Of a DNA stretch of 41,858 bases, positions 1 to 8,809 are shown in pieces. The stretch covers positions 1 through 41,858 of the forward strand of contig NZ_ABCQ01000039.1 of NCBI RefSeq assembly GCF_000170855.1. The letters are read 5' to 3'. Source of the stretch: Moritella sp. PE36. Its GTDB lineage: Bacteria; Pseudomonadota; Gammaproteobacteria; Enterobacterales; Moritellaceae. Position numbers and translations under genes: made by a program. Below the pieces are notes generated by a model. The model was not told the origin of the DNA, ran no database searches, and saw nothing but the letters and a program-made list of their open reading frames with translations. Position 1 is the stretch's first letter, and each line of letters starts with the position of its first letter.

Positions 1-793
1 TCCTTTGGTCTTCTTCCTGAGCTGTCCGTGTGTCGCATCCTGCAACTTAATCCTTTAGTCTTCTTCCTGAAGATGTTCCCGCCTCGTCCTTGTGCTTATA
101 AATATACGTCATTAACCCTGCGCAACAAGCGCGTAAATTCAATTAAATTACACAAATTGACAAGAGACAAAACACATAAAACAGTAAGCCATTGATAGAA
201 ATGAATATAACAATGAATCACGAGTGTAATACTAGGTCTAATACCGAGATAAACACCGTGATGTAACGACTATCTCCCTCACCATAAATAGTCGATGTCT
301 TACACGTCGAAATCTAGCCACTCAGTAGATAATATTGTGAATATAAAATACACAGCATATACCCAAACTAAAGTTGTAAAACTTAAAATTTAACGATAAA
401 TAATGTTGTTAAAAACAAACATACCATCAACATCTATAAGTAGATCTAAAGGTAAAGAACCAAGGAAGTAAGTTTATATAAGATGAGATGAGTTATGCCA
501 GAAAATTAGTTGGTGGAAAATCGTAATAAAGCGTTTATTAAATCCCAGATATAGAAAAGGCGGCACAGTGTGCCGCCCTAAAGTCTATACTTTCAATCCA
601 TGAAACTTGTAGCAACCCTGCTAAAATCCTGACTCTATTTATTCCGTTAAATTTCCACTTTCCAATCCGTCGGAGTGTCCTTTTGCCTTCCTAGCACAAT
701 AAATCGATCCTGATTTATTTCTGTGTTACATCCTGTAACGTAATCCTTTGTCTTCTTCCTGAAGCTGTCCGTGTGTCGCGTCCTGCAACTTAA
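1..793. repeat. Long direct repeat, copy A (~794 bp unit; left end outside window)
   Basis: Positions 1-793 recur at 794-1587 with only a few visible differences: one inserted base near position 21, a T/C change near 661, and small changes in the minisatellite at the end. The core is AT-rich and has no credible gene. It starts and ends inside ~51 bp minisatellite units, so it probably arose by recombination between minisatellite arrays. The window opens inside the repeat, so more copies may lie to the left. Near-perfect identity points to a recent duplication; an assembly error is possible but less likely because the copies differ at several sites. Confidence 0.9.
559..577 (-). terminator. 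GC-rich hairpin, possible leftward terminator (copy A)
   Basis: GGCGGCAC and GTGCCGCC form a perfect 8 bp stem with a 3 nt loop. Read leftward, the stem is followed by TTTT, as in a weak intrinsic terminator. No gene is visible that would be transcribed leftward into it. Confidence 0.4.
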
Positions 794-886
794 TCCTTTG
801 GTCTTCTTCCTGAAGCTGTCCGTGTGTCGCATCCTGCAACTTAATCCTTTAGTCTTCTTCCTGAAGATGTTCCCGCCTCGTCCTTG
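731..886. repeat. Minisatellite, about three units of ~51 bp
   Basis: Units start at 731, 781 and 832, each with the order TCCTGCAAC, TAATCCTTT, GTCTTCTTCCTGAAG, then a TGTCC or TGTTCC variant. The array lies at the junction of copies A and B. A shorter array of the same unit occupies about 1-85 at the window edge. Unit lengths of 50 and 51 do not keep a reading frame. Confidence 0.85.
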
Positions 887-1587
887 TGCTTATAAATATA
901 CGTCATTAACCCTGCGCAACAAGCGCGTAAATTCAATTAAATTACACAAATTGACAAGAGACAAAACACATAAAACAGTAAGCCATTGATAGAAATGAAT
1001 ATAACAATGAATCACGAGTGTAATACTAGGTCTAATACCGAGATAAACACCGTGATGTAACGACTATCTCCCTCACCATAAATAGTCGATGTCTTACACG
1101 TCGAAATCTAGCCACTCAGTAGATAATATTGTGAATATAAAATACACAGCATATACCCAAACTAAAGTTGTAAAACTTAAAATTTAACGATAAATAATGT
1201 TGTTAAAAACAAACATACCATCAACATCTATAAGTAGATCTAAAGGTAAAGAACCAAGGAAGTAAGTTTATATAAGATGAGATGAGTTATGCCAGAAAAT
1301 TAGTTGGTGGAAAATCGTAATAAAGCGTTTATTAAATCCCAGATATAGAAAAGGCGGCACAGTGTGCCGCCCTAAAGTCTATACTTTCAATCCATGAAAC
1401 TTGTAGCAACCCTGCTAAAATCCTGACTCTATTTATTCCGTTAAATTTCCACTTCCCAATCCGTCGGAGTGTCCTTTTGCCTTCCTAGCACAATAAATCG
1501 ATCCTGATTTATTTCTGTGTTACATCCTGCAACTTAATCCTTTGGTCTTCTTCCTGAAGCTGTCCTTGTGTCGCATCCTGCAACTTA
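794..1587. repeat. Long direct repeat, copy B
   Basis: This is the second copy of the ~794 bp unit, offset by 793-794 bases from copy A. It contains the same hairpins: a 7 bp stem (1061-1067 with 1082-1088) and the GC-rich hairpin at 1353-1371. The core between the minisatellite stretches (about 890-1515) has no ORF with a plausible ribosome binding site and no recognisable protein. Confidence 0.9.
1353..1371 (-). terminator. GC-rich hairpin, possible leftward terminator (copy B)
   Basis: This is the exact duplicate of the hairpin at 559-577, again followed by TTTT when read leftward. It could end an untranslated transcript from the minisatellite side; no promoter was identified. Confidence 0.4.
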
Positions 1588-1927
1588 ATCCTTTGGTCTT
1601 CTTCCTGAAGCTGTCCTTGTGTCGCATCCTGCAACGTAATCCTTTGGTCTTCTTCCTGAAGCTGTCCTGTGTCGCGTCCTGCAACTTAATCCTTTGTCTT
1701 CTTCCTGAAGATGTTCCTTGTGTCGCATCCTGCAACGTAATCCTTTGGTCTTCTTCCTGAAGCTGTCCTGTGTCGCGTCCTGCAACGTAATCCTTTAGTC
1801 TTCTCCCTGAAGATGTTCCTTGTGTCGCATCCTGCAACGTAATCCTTTAGTCTTCTTCCTGAAGATGTTCCTTGTGTCGCATCCTGCAACGTAATCCTTT
1901 AGTCTTCTTCCTGAAGATGTTCCCGCT
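1525..1927. repeat. Minisatellite, eight units of 50-52 bp
   Basis: Unit starts (TCCTGCAAC) fall at 1525, 1576, 1627, 1677, 1728, 1778, 1830 and 1882. Units differ mainly as CTTAAT/CGTAAT, TTTGGTC/TTTAGTC and GAAGCTGTCC/GAAGATGTTCC. The variants are mixed rather than sorted, which suits slippage plus unequal exchange. Each unit contains CTTC and GAAG around a CT centre, so each can form a small hairpin. There are no unique spacers, so this is not a CRISPR array. Confidence 0.9.
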
Positions 1928-2281
1928 CCGTCCTTGTGCTTATAAATATACGTCATTAACCCTGAGCAACAAGCGCGTAAATTCAATTAAATGACACAAA
2001 TTTACAAGCGATAAAACACATTAAACAGTAAGTGATTGATAATGCTGCACATAACAATAAATCACGAGTGTAAGACTAGGTCTAATACCGAGATAAACAC
2101 CACGACGTAACGACTATGTCTCGGTATCCACATAGTCGATGTCTTACACATGGAGATCTATCTACCCAGCAGATAATATCGTGAATACAAAACACACAGA
2201 ACATACCCAAACTAAAATTGTAAAACTTAAAATTTAACGATAAATAATTTTGTTAAAAACAAACATACCATTAACATCTGT
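1922..2281. repeat. Third, diverged copy of the repeat core
   Basis: The sequence aligns with copy B from about 884 to 1230 but carries many substitutions. It ends about 60 bases before the gene at 2344. The hairpin-forming segments are kept or strengthened (see 2068-2149). Copies A and B are much closer to each other than to this one, so it is either the older copy or an independent relative. Confidence 0.8.
2068..2149. other. Foldable element within the diverged repeat copy
   Basis: Three perfect 9 bp pairings are visible. 2068-2076 pairs with 2141-2149 (GTGTAAGAC/GTCTTACAC). 2111-2119 pairs with 2130-2138 (CGACTATGT/ACATAGTCG). 2085-2093 pairs with 2119-2127 (ATACCGAGA/TCTCGGTAT). The third pairing uses the loop of the second, so the two form either a pseudoknot or competing folds. 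Copies A and B keep a 7 bp inner stem and the outer stem with one mismatch, but lose the third pairing. Whether it acts as RNA or DNA is unknown. Confidence 0.5.
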
Positions 2282-2343
2282 ATATATTAGTGTATTTATG
2301 CTAGTTTATTTTCCAACCTTTTTTTGCATCTTGAGATAAAGTG

Positions 2344-3372
2344 ATGAAAACACGGATTACAGAATTATTAGGGATTGAACATCCTATCATCTTGCCTGGT
2401 ATGAGTTGGATATCAAAACCAGAACTTGTGGCTGCGGTTTCCAATGCCGGTGGTTTAGGTATTTTAGCAACTGGGCCATTGAGCCAGGAAGAAACCCGCG
2501 CTGCAATTAGAAAGATCCGTGAACTCACCGATAAACCCTTTGGCATTGGCGCAACGCTGCTTATGCCCGGTGCAAAAGAGAATGCGAAAGTCGGTATTGA
2601 AGAACAAGTACCTGTGATTAACTTTTCACTAGGTAAAGGTACGTGGATCGTTGAGCAGGTACATGCTTATGGCGGTAAAGTCATTGCGACAGTCGTTAAC
2701 GAAAAACACGCAAAGTCAGCACAATCAATTGGTGCTGATGCCTTGATGGTCACAGGCCATGAAGCGGCTGCACATGGTGGTGACGTAACCTCACTGGTAC
2801 TTGTACCTGCGATTGCCAGTGCTGTTGATATACCTGTGATCGCAACGGGTGGCTTTGCTGATGGACGAGGCTTAGTTGCGGCGCTTGCTTTAGGCGCTGA
2901 CGGTGTGGCCATGGGGTCCCGTTTTGCCACCAGCGAAGAAAGTGCATTGCACAATGACGTTAAACAAGTCATCACCACTAAATCAGAAAACGATACTATT
3001 TACTCGAAGAATTTTGATGGTCTTTATGCCCGCGTGCTAAAAACGCCTGCTTCTATTAAAGCAACCAAGAAACCAATGAACTTCGCTTTAGCACTATTTA
3101 AATCGGTGAAGGCCGCGAAAATGGTTGATCTACCATTTTGGAAGCTTGTTGCAGGGGTATTTGTGCAGTTCGACAAGATCAAGCAACTATCTTATTTTGG
3201 TGCCGCAACAGAGAAACTAGAAGCAGCAACGATTGCAGGTAACCTCACAACAGGCGTGCAATTTATTGGTCAATCGCAAGGTTTGATCAACGATGTACCG
3301 AGTGTAGCAGTGATCGTAGAACGTATTATGTCTGAAGCTGATGATGTGATTAGTAAATTAGCCAAGCAGTAA
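2344..3372 (+). CDS. Nitronate monooxygenase-like FMN enzyme (2-nitropropane dioxygenase family)
   Basis: The product is about 342 residues and soluble, with the TIM-barrel fold of the NMO/2-nitropropane dioxygenase family. Members oxidise propionate-3-nitronate or related nitronates with FMN and O2. Visible family features are the N-terminal HPIILPGM segment, SNAGGLGIL near residue 35, the EAAAHGG segment near 140-146 that contains the conserved catalytic-type histidine, and the phosphate-binding ATGGFADGRG and GADGVAMGSRF segments. The ATG at 2344 is preferred over the GTG at 2341 because a GAG stands 8 bases before it. The gene is monocistronic, follows the repeat region, and converges on gspB. 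Substrate is not predictable; some family members are enoyl-ACP reductases (FabK). Confidence 0.85.
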   Translation: MKTRITELLGIEHPIILPGMSWISKPELVAAVSNAGGLGILATGPLSQEETRAAIRKIRELTDKPFGIGATLLMPGAKENAKVGIEEQVPVINFSLGKGTWIVEQVHAYGGKVIATVVNEKHAKSAQSIGADALMVTGHEAAAHGGDVTSLVLVPAIASAVDIPVIATGGFADGRGLVAALALGADGVAMGSRFATSEESALHNDVKQVITTKSENDTIYSKNFDGLYARVLKTPASIKATKKPMNFALALFKSVKAAKMVDLPFWKLVAGVFVQFDKIKQLSYFGAATEKLEAATIAGNLTTGVQFIGQSQGLINDVPSVAVIVERIMSEADDVISKLAKQ

Positions 3373-3380
3373 GATGATAA

Positions 3381-3414
3381 TGAGCAAGAGTGTAGTCAAC
3401 GACACCCTTGCTCA
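3381..3414. terminator. Hairpin between convergent genes
   Basis: TGAGCAAG...CTTGCTCA, extended by GTGT/ACAC with one mismatch, forms a strong stem between the 2344-3372 gene and gspB. There is no long T-run on either side, so efficiency as a terminator is uncertain. Confidence 0.55.
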
Positions 3415-3437
3415 TTTAAACTATCCGCGCAATGAGA

Positions 3438-4094
3438 TTATGCTGACCAGTCAGATAACGCTTGTATACTGAAACTTTGCGCTCCAATACGCATAATCAC
3501 CTCATTTTGTAATATCTCTAAGATCTCCACATCATCACTTAACCAACTACCTTCACGCAAGTCTCGATTATTAAGACGCACACTGCGACTTGTAGCTTTC
3601 GACGAATATATATGAGAACTATAATTAATGTCCGGTATTTGCGCGCGTAAATACTCTGGTAAGTCTGCGATGGGTACGGCATTATAACTTTCTGCAACCG
3701 CGTTTACAGGGATATTATCGTTATCACTTGTTGCTGTTAACGCACGATTGAACTTAGCCAGTAATTCTGCAGACACCTGCTCATTGGCTAATTCTTCATT
3801 CATGGTTAATAGTTCAGAGCGGCTATCCATCTTGGCTTTCGATTGGTTGCTCGGTATCACGATAGTCTCTGAGTGCTTTGCTGAATATGCAGGTGTGACC
3901 ACTTGTACCGGTATCTTAACCACTGACAGCGGATGTTCAAATTGTATATCCGCTAACTTCAAAATAACAAGTGGATCCGTTTGCTCAACGCCCGTTGAAA
4001 TATTGCTATTAGCGAGTAAGGTTGGGCTCCATAATGAACTAACGACCAAGCTGACAGTCAATCTGCGTAATTTTTTACTCACTATAAGATTCAT
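3438..4094 (-). CDS. gspB: Type II secretion accessory protein GspB/ExeB
   Basis: The product has 218 residues and is the partner of GspA. In Aeromonas the ExeA-ExeB complex binds peptidoglycan and helps the secretin assemble in the outer membrane. The N-terminus (about residues 8-28) is a hydrophobic anchor after a basic stretch. The C-terminal ~70 residues match the GspB domain: LPEYLRAQIPDINYSSHIYSS, then a conserved R-V-N-R pattern, LREGSWLSDDVEILEI and a final hydrophobic strand. The start codon lies inside the end of gspA (ATGA overlap of 4 bases) behind GGAGG, which indicates translational coupling. The middle part (residues ~50-130) is low in recognisable motifs. Confidence 0.85.
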   Translation of the reverse strand: MNLIVSKKLRRLTVSLVVSSLWSPTLLANSNISTGVEQTDPLVILKLADIQFEHPLSVVKIPVQVVTPAYSAKHSETIVIPSNQSKAKMDSRSELLTMNEELANEQVSAELLAKFNRALTATSDNDNIPVNAVAESYNAVPIADLPEYLRAQIPDINYSSHIYSSKATSRSVRLNNRDLREGSWLSDDVEILEILQNEVIMRIGAQSFSIQALSDWSA

Positions 4095-5731
4095 TTATCC
4101 TCCGCAAGATGTGTTGCCACATTCAATTTAGGCACAGTACTGTCAGCATAATGCACCACAGTCATCATAGTTTGAGGCCCCACAATACCATCGGCACTTA
4201 AGCCAGACTGCTGCTGAAAGCGCATCACTTTTTTCATTAATGGCCAATCAAATTTCGCCCCTGACGCCGCTTTCTCACCGAGTACAGCACTGATGTTACG
4301 ATCTAACCAACGAATTAATTCACCTTTATCGTTTTGCTTTAAGCTATTTTTAAAACGACTTGGCGCTGTCCAAAATAAGGTGAAATCACCACTCCAGTAT
4401 TGTTCAAACCAGGCTTGGCTCACCAGTATATGACTGCTGCTTAATTGTAGTTCCACCCCCAATGGCGTAATACTCAGTAAGGTCGCGTAATAACCTTCCC
4501 CTAAATTATCTAACAGACGTACCACCGCAGGTAAATTATATTGCACTAACTGAGCATAATTACCTTGGCGCTGCAAACAGCGCAAGCTGGCATATTTGGC
4601 ATTACGGCAAGTGGCATCGTTCAAGGCAATGTCGTAACCCCACTCTTTATATAAAAATTGTGTTGCAGTGCTGCGTTGTCGCGCCGATTTAATATCGCTG
4701 AATAAGGCTTTGTCAGACATCACCTTATTACTAGCACGCGCTAACTGAGTCTCTGCGTTGGTCGTGGCGATAATAGGGGTTACCTTGTCGGCTTGTGTGG
4801 TGGAACTGTCATCCTCAACAAAATTAAACAGCCCAAACTGAAAACCTGTGATCACTAGTCCAAGACATACAGTGACGGCAAGTGCAGCTAAACTCTGCGC
4901 GTATTTATTGGCTTTAACTGGCGTGGTGATAGCAACGGCTGCAACCGCGGATTGAACATGCTGAGAGGTAATTTTATCGTCTCTGGTTTTGAACGCATAA
5001 TAAAGTGCTTTATCACAAACAAGGTTCACTAAACGGGGAACCCCAGCGGTATGTCGGTGAATGAGTTTTAATATTTTACGACTAAATAGCCCCGGATTAC
5101 CCGATGCAATACTTAACCGATAAGCCACATAACTGGCCAGTTCTAATTCTGTTAAAGGCAATAAATGATAACGAGCGGTAATACGTTGCGCGAGTTGGCG
5201 TAACTCTGGTAGTTTTAGTTTTTGCTGTAATTCTGGCTGACCAATGAGGACGATATGTAACAGTTTTTTGTGTTCCACATCGAGATTGGTTAATAATCGT
5301 AATTGCTCTAAGGCCGCTGTTGATAATAACTGTGCTTCATCAATGATAACCACACAGGCTTTATCTTGCTGACAATTATCTAACAGAAAATGATGCAATA
5401 AATCGAACAACACTTTTAAACTCAAATTATGCTGATCATAATCAAGTTTAAATTCATCACACAAGGTCGCTAATAATTCTAATTCACTGACTGCTGGATT
5501 ATGGATATAACCCACAACAGTCGTATTGGTGAGTTCTTGTATCAAGGCGCGCGATACTGTTGTTTTCCCCGTACCAACTTCACCAGTCAACATGATAAAA
5601 CCACCCGCACCTTGTAACCCATAGGTCAGGTGTGTCAGTGCTTCTTTATGCCTGTCACTCATATAAAAAAAACGGGGATCGGGCGCGATAGAGAAAGGCA
5701 TTTCTTTTAAATGAAAAAACTCAGTATACAT
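4091..5731 (-). CDS. gspA: Type II secretion AAA ATPase GspA/ExeA with peptidoglycan-binding domain
   Basis: The product has 546 residues. The N-terminal AAA domain shows Walker A GEVGTGKTT (residues 50-58), Walker B VVIIDEA (127-133) and a PRLVN arginine-type segment near 232. A single membrane segment spans about 280-300. The periplasmic part includes a region around 350-470 typical of ExeA and a C-terminal peptidoglycan-binding domain (FQQQSGLSADGIVGPQT, about 503-519). The protein couples cytoplasmic ATPase activity to cell-wall binding during secretin insertion. It forms a two-gene operon with gspB, apart from the main gsp cluster, as is common. The ribosome binding site is weak (AGGA about 12 bases before ATG), but the N-terminus fits the family. 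Confidence 0.93.
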   Translation of the reverse strand: MYTEFFHLKEMPFSIAPDPRFFYMSDRHKEALTHLTYGLQGAGGFIMLTGEVGTGKTTVSRALIQELTNTTVVGYIHNPAVSELELLATLCDEFKLDYDQHNLSLKVLFDLLHHFLLDNCQQDKACVVIIDEAQLLSTAALEQLRLLTNLDVEHKKLLHIVLIGQPELQQKLKLPELRQLAQRITARYHLLPLTELELASYVAYRLSIASGNPGLFSRKILKLIHRHTAGVPRLVNLVCDKALYYAFKTRDDKITSQHVQSAVAAVAITTPVKANKYAQSLAALAVTVCLGLVITGFQFGLFNFVEDDSSTTQADKVTPIIATTNAETQLARASNKVMSDKALFSDIKSARQRSTATQFLYKEWGYDIALNDATCRNAKYASLRCLQRQGNYAQLVQYNLPAVVRLLDNLGEGYYATLLSITPLGVELQLSSSHILVSQAWFEQYWSGDFTLFWTAPSRFKNSLKQNDKGELIRWLDRNISAVLGEKAASGAKFDWPLMKKVMRFQQQSGLSADGIVGPQTMMTVVHYADSTVPKLNVATHLAEDK

Positions 5732-6037
5732 CTATGATTATCATCCTATGATTGATACTTCACGTTAATAGCTAGACAACAAAATGTCAAAAATAGGCGA
5801 TAAAAATACCACTTTATTCATGAATAAGTCACCAAAGTACCATTAACCACGAACTCAAGCGCCATTACGGTAAATAAAGTAGAAAATAATAATCACCATC
5901 AACAGCACAGTTCGAGTTTCTAAACCGTTAAGGTATAATAAGCAAATACCAACAGTTATCTTCAAGTCGTAGTTAAAATCATCATTAAAGTAAATATCTT
6001 CAAGCCATTATTAAAGTAAAGTAACAGGGGTTGTTTA
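5732..6037. other. Divergent intergenic region between gspA and cca
   Basis: This AT-rich spacer holds the promoters for gspAB (leftward) and cca (rightward). A perfect TATAAT stands at 5934-5939, about 100 bases before the cca start; no good -35 box precedes it. An imperfect tandem duplication is visible at about 5958-6020: ATCTTCAAG at 5958 and 5996, each followed by an ATTAAAGTAAA-like segment. No small ORF or RNA gene was recognised. Confidence 0.5.
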
Positions 6038-7198
6038 GTGCAAATATATTTAGTCGGCGGCGCGGTTCGTGACAAGTTATTATCGCTACCAGTAAAAGAT
6101 AAAGATTTTGTTGTGGTGGGTGCAACGCCTGCAGAAATGCTTGCGCAAGGTTACCAGCAAGTTGGTAAAGATTTCCCGGTGTTTTTACACCCTAACAGTA
6201 AACAAGAATATGCACTGGCACGTACCGAACGTAAAAGCGGTTCAGGTTATACCGGTTTCACTTGTTATGCTGCGCCAGATGTCACCCTGGAACAAGACCT
6301 AGTACGTCGAGATCTAACCATTAACGCCATGGTTGAAGATGAGCATGGTCACGTTATCGACCCACTCAATGCCCGATTAGATTTAGATAATCGTCTATTA
6401 CGTCATATTTCTGAGAGCTTCAGTGAAGATCCATTACGCGTTTTACGTGTTGCCCGTTTTGCCGCGCGTTTTCATCAGCTTGGTTTTACCATTGCCAAAG
6501 AAACACTGACATTGATGCAAGAGATGACACAAGCGGGTGATCTTGCCGAGTTAACCCCGGAGCGCGTATGGCAAGAAGTAGAAAAAACCTTATCCGCCGA
6601 TAATCCAGAGGTGTTTTTTCAAGTACTCAGAGAGATTGGCGCATTGGCCGTTATTCTACCAGAGCTCGATGCGCTCTTTAACTTAGCGGTAAAGAATAGC
6701 GAGAATGACAGTACGAGTATCGGCCAGCAAGCATTAACCCAGCTAAAACAATCAGCATCACTATCGACTGATTTAGCAGTCCGCTTTGCGGCGTTAATGC
6801 AGCAGCTAGATCACCACCAAATCAGTATTAAAGCACTCGCCAAACGCTGTAAAGTACCTAATGAACATCGGGATTTAGCACTGCAAGTAAGTGCACAACA
6901 AGAAAATATTCATAACGCGCGGTCTTTAGATCCCGCAGATATTATCAGACTCTTCGACAATACCGATGCATGGCGAAAACCAGCTCGTTTTCAGCAGATA
7001 TTGTTGACTTGTGCAAGTAGCCAAGTCAGTAAATTAGTCGATGACTATCAACCGACCCAATACCTGACAACAATGCTTAATGCAGCTTGTGATATTGCAG
7101 TACAACCTATCATTGCTGCAGGGTTCCGTGGCGCAGAGATAAAACAGCAATTAACAACGCAACGTATTGCGGCATTAACCCTGTTACGATCTCAATAA
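6038..7198 (+). CDS. cca: CCA tRNA nucleotidyltransferase, HD-less form
   Basis: The enzyme adds or repairs the 3' CCA end of tRNAs with CTP and ATP. It has 386 residues and a GTG start behind AGGGG (spacing ~7). Family motifs are GGAVRD (7-12), the metal-binding pair D21/D23 in KDKD, the ERKSGSGYTGF and RRDLTINAM segments, EDPLRVLRVARFAAR, and TPERVWQE. The E. coli enzyme (412 residues) carries an HD phosphohydrolase domain with a HDLGKG motif. Here the corresponding stretch is shortened and reads ALMQQLDHHQ, so the metal site is gone and only nucleotidyl transfer is expected. This matches the HD-less type 2 bacterial enzymes. It is monocistronic. Confidence 0.92.
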   Translation: MQIYLVGGAVRDKLLSLPVKDKDFVVVGATPAEMLAQGYQQVGKDFPVFLHPNSKQEYALARTERKSGSGYTGFTCYAAPDVTLEQDLVRRDLTINAMVEDEHGHVIDPLNARLDLDNRLLRHISESFSEDPLRVLRVARFAARFHQLGFTIAKETLTLMQEMTQAGDLAELTPERVWQEVEKTLSADNPEVFFQVLREIGALAVILPELDALFNLAVKNSENDSTSIGQQALTQLKQSASLSTDLAVRFAALMQQLDHHQISIKALAKRCKVPNEHRDLALQVSAQQENIHNARSLDPADIIRLFDNTDAWRKPARFQQILLTCASSQVSKLVDDYQPTQYLTTMLNAACDIAVQPIIAAGFRGAEIKQQLTTQRIAALTLLRSQ

Positions 7199-7234
7199 GC
7201 ACTTGTCATAAATGCTAATTAACATGCAAGATCA

Positions 7235-7266
7235 AAAAAGGCTGCTACTAACAGGTAACAGCCTTT
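7235..7266 (-). terminator. Intrinsic terminator of uppP
   Basis: AAAGGCTG (7237-7244) and CAGCCTTT (7259-7266) form an 8 bp stem. Read leftward it is followed by six T. It ends uppP transcription and may also help stop cca transcripts coming the other way. Confidence 0.8.
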
Positions 7267-7337
7267 CCACTTTATTCTACTGCTATTTATCGCACTTAAC
7301 CTCATTTGGCATTGCGGCCATAAGGCGAGTTAAAAAG

Positions 7338-8192
7338 CTACAGCGCTTGGGTATAGATTAAATAGAACAGACCCGTGCCTAACAGTAAACGATAGATAAC
7401 AAACGGCAACATGCCGACTTTTTCCAATACTTTCAAAAATACATGGATACAAGCAACCGCACTGAAGAAAGACACCACAACGCCTAAGCCCATAGCAAAC
7501 CAATCAACAGCGCGAATAGTGGTAATGATCTCCCCCGCTTGCAGGGTTTCAACCACATCACCATGTAAAACCAGTTTAAGTGTTAAATAACCACCCGCCA
7601 TGGCAATAATCGGGATCGACATTAAGAATGAAAAACGCGCCGCCGCACTACGGCTCAGTCCTAACATCAAGCCAGCCGTAATTGTCACACCCGAACGAGA
7701 TGTCCCCGGGATCAGTGCTAACATTTGTGCAAAACCTATGATTAATGCGCCTTTCCAACCGGTTTTGTACTCGTCTTTTATCTGCGTCGCATTGGCATCA
7801 GCCCACCATAATAACAAGCCAAAGATGATCGTTGTCGTGGCTATCACCGTAGTACTGCGTAGATATAACTCAATCAAATCTTTACCAAAGAAGCCAAAGA
7901 AGGCCGCCGGAATAGTTGCTAATAGAATGCACCATGCCAACTGACTGTCTTTACTGTGTTGCTGTTTACATACTGAGTGTACCCAAGCAACGGCCATCGT
8001 GCCGACTTCGTCACGGAAATAAATAAGTACCGCTAATAATGTGCCTATGTGTACGGCCACATCAAAAGCAAGACCTTGATCTTCCCAGCCTAATAATTGC
8101 GACGGTAAGATAAGGTGAGCAGAACTTGATACCGGTAAAAATTCAGTTAACCCTTGAATTAATGCCAGAACGATCACTTCCAACGTACTCAT
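7338..8192 (-). CDS. uppP: Undecaprenyl-diphosphatase UppP (BacA)
   Basis: This integral membrane phosphatase converts undecaprenyl diphosphate to the monophosphate, recycling the carrier for peptidoglycan and O-antigen synthesis; it also confers bacitracin tolerance. The product has 284 residues (E. coli 273) and about eight hydrophobic segments. Signature motifs are the N-terminal [17 protein letters not shown] (residues ~14-30) and [10 protein letters not shown] (~160), which form the active site with glutamate, serine and arginine residues. AAAGG stands shortly before the ATG. It lies downstream of folBK on the same strand, but a hairpin at 8246-8277 separates them. Confidence 0.95.
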   Translation of the reverse strand: MSTLEVIVLALIQGLTEFLPVSSSAHLILPSQLLGWEDQGLAFDVAVHIGTLLAVLIYFRDEVGTMAVAWVHSVCKQQHSKDSQLAWCILLATIPAAFFGFFGKDLIELYLRSTTVIATTTIIFGLLLWWADANATQIKDEYKTGWKGALIIGFAQMLALIPGTSRSGVTITAGLMLGLSRSAAARFSFLMSIPIIAMAGGYLTLKLVLHGDVVETLQAGEIITTIRAVDWFAMGLGVVVSFFSAVACIHVFLKVLEKVGMLPFVIYRLLLGTGLFYLIYTQAL

Positions 8193-8245
8193 TCATATTT
8201 CCTTTATGGTGATAATTAAAATAAATTAGTTTAAATAAAATTAAT

Positions 8246-8277
8246 GCTTATCAGTAATATTAACCTTACTGATAAGC
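8246..8277 (-). terminator. Hairpin after folK
   Basis: GCTTATCAGTAA and TTACTGATAAGC form a perfect 12 bp stem with an 8 nt loop. Read leftward it is followed by an A/T-rich tail with short T-runs. It probably ends the folBK transcript before uppP. Confidence 0.65.
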
Positions 8278-8302
8278 GATTAACAATTAACAATTAATAT
8301 AG

Positions 8303-8809
8303 TTAAGCTAGCTCAGTTATTTTCGGCCATTGCCACTCCGCTAGCTTTAATACCTGTGTTGACTTGTCAAAATCACGCCACAATTCAGCCATGGATAATC
8401 CAGACACAGGATGACGTAAATCGGGGGCGAGCGCAGAGAGAGGCCATAACACAAATGCGTGATAAAGAATTTCAGGGCGCGGTAAAACAGGAGGGCCAGA
8501 TTGGATGATATTATCGAATAACAAGAGATCCAGATCTAACGTTCTCGGTGCATAACGACGATCAGTGGCTTTACGTCCATGTGTGATCTCCAGATCTTTT
8601 AAACACTGCATTAATTCGTGAATAGATAACGATGTGGTAAATTCCACCACTAAATTGTAATAATCATCACCAGTGCAATTAACCGCAGCACTTTCGAAAA
8701 TAGGTGAAACACGACAATCATCAAACCGTTTATCCAGATCTTGCAGCGCATTCGCAACATGATATTCTTTATCAATGTTACTACCGATGCCGATATACAC
8801 TAAGGCCAT
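8303..8809 (-). CDS. folK: 6-hydroxymethyl-7,8-dihydropterin pyrophosphokinase FolK
   Basis: FolK transfers pyrophosphate from ATP to 6-hydroxymethyl-dihydropterin, the step before dihydropteroate synthase in folate synthesis. The product has 168 residues. It shows the GIGSN start, the HGR segment near 77-79, and the RYAPRTLDLDLLLFD motif with metal-binding D92 and D94. The C-terminal PRPEILYHAFVLWPLSALAP segment is typical. Its ATG overlaps the folB stop codon by one base (TAATG), so the two are translationally coupled. The length is in the normal range. Confidence 0.95.
   Translation of the reverse strand: MALVYIGIGSNIDKEYHVANALQDLDKRFDDCRVSPIFESAAVNCTGDDYYNLVVEFTTSLSIHELMQCLKDLEITHGRKATDRRYAPRTLDLDLLLFDNIIQSGPPVLPRPEILYHAFVLWPLSALAPDLRHPVSGLSMAELWRDFDKSTQVLKLAEWQWPKITELA

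Noticed and set aside
771-989. Rightward 72-codon ORF in copy B
   Set aside because: It runs through minisatellite and repeat core, has no ribosome binding site and no family-like sequence.
1525-1927. CRISPR array
   Set aside because: The whole 51 bp unit is repeated; there are no unique spacers and no cas genes.
1520-1986. Several leftward ORFs with a 17-residue repeat across the minisatellite
   Set aside because: Units are 50, 51 and 52 bp, so the frame is lost between units; the ORFs merely follow local 51 bp stretches and have no ribosome binding sites.
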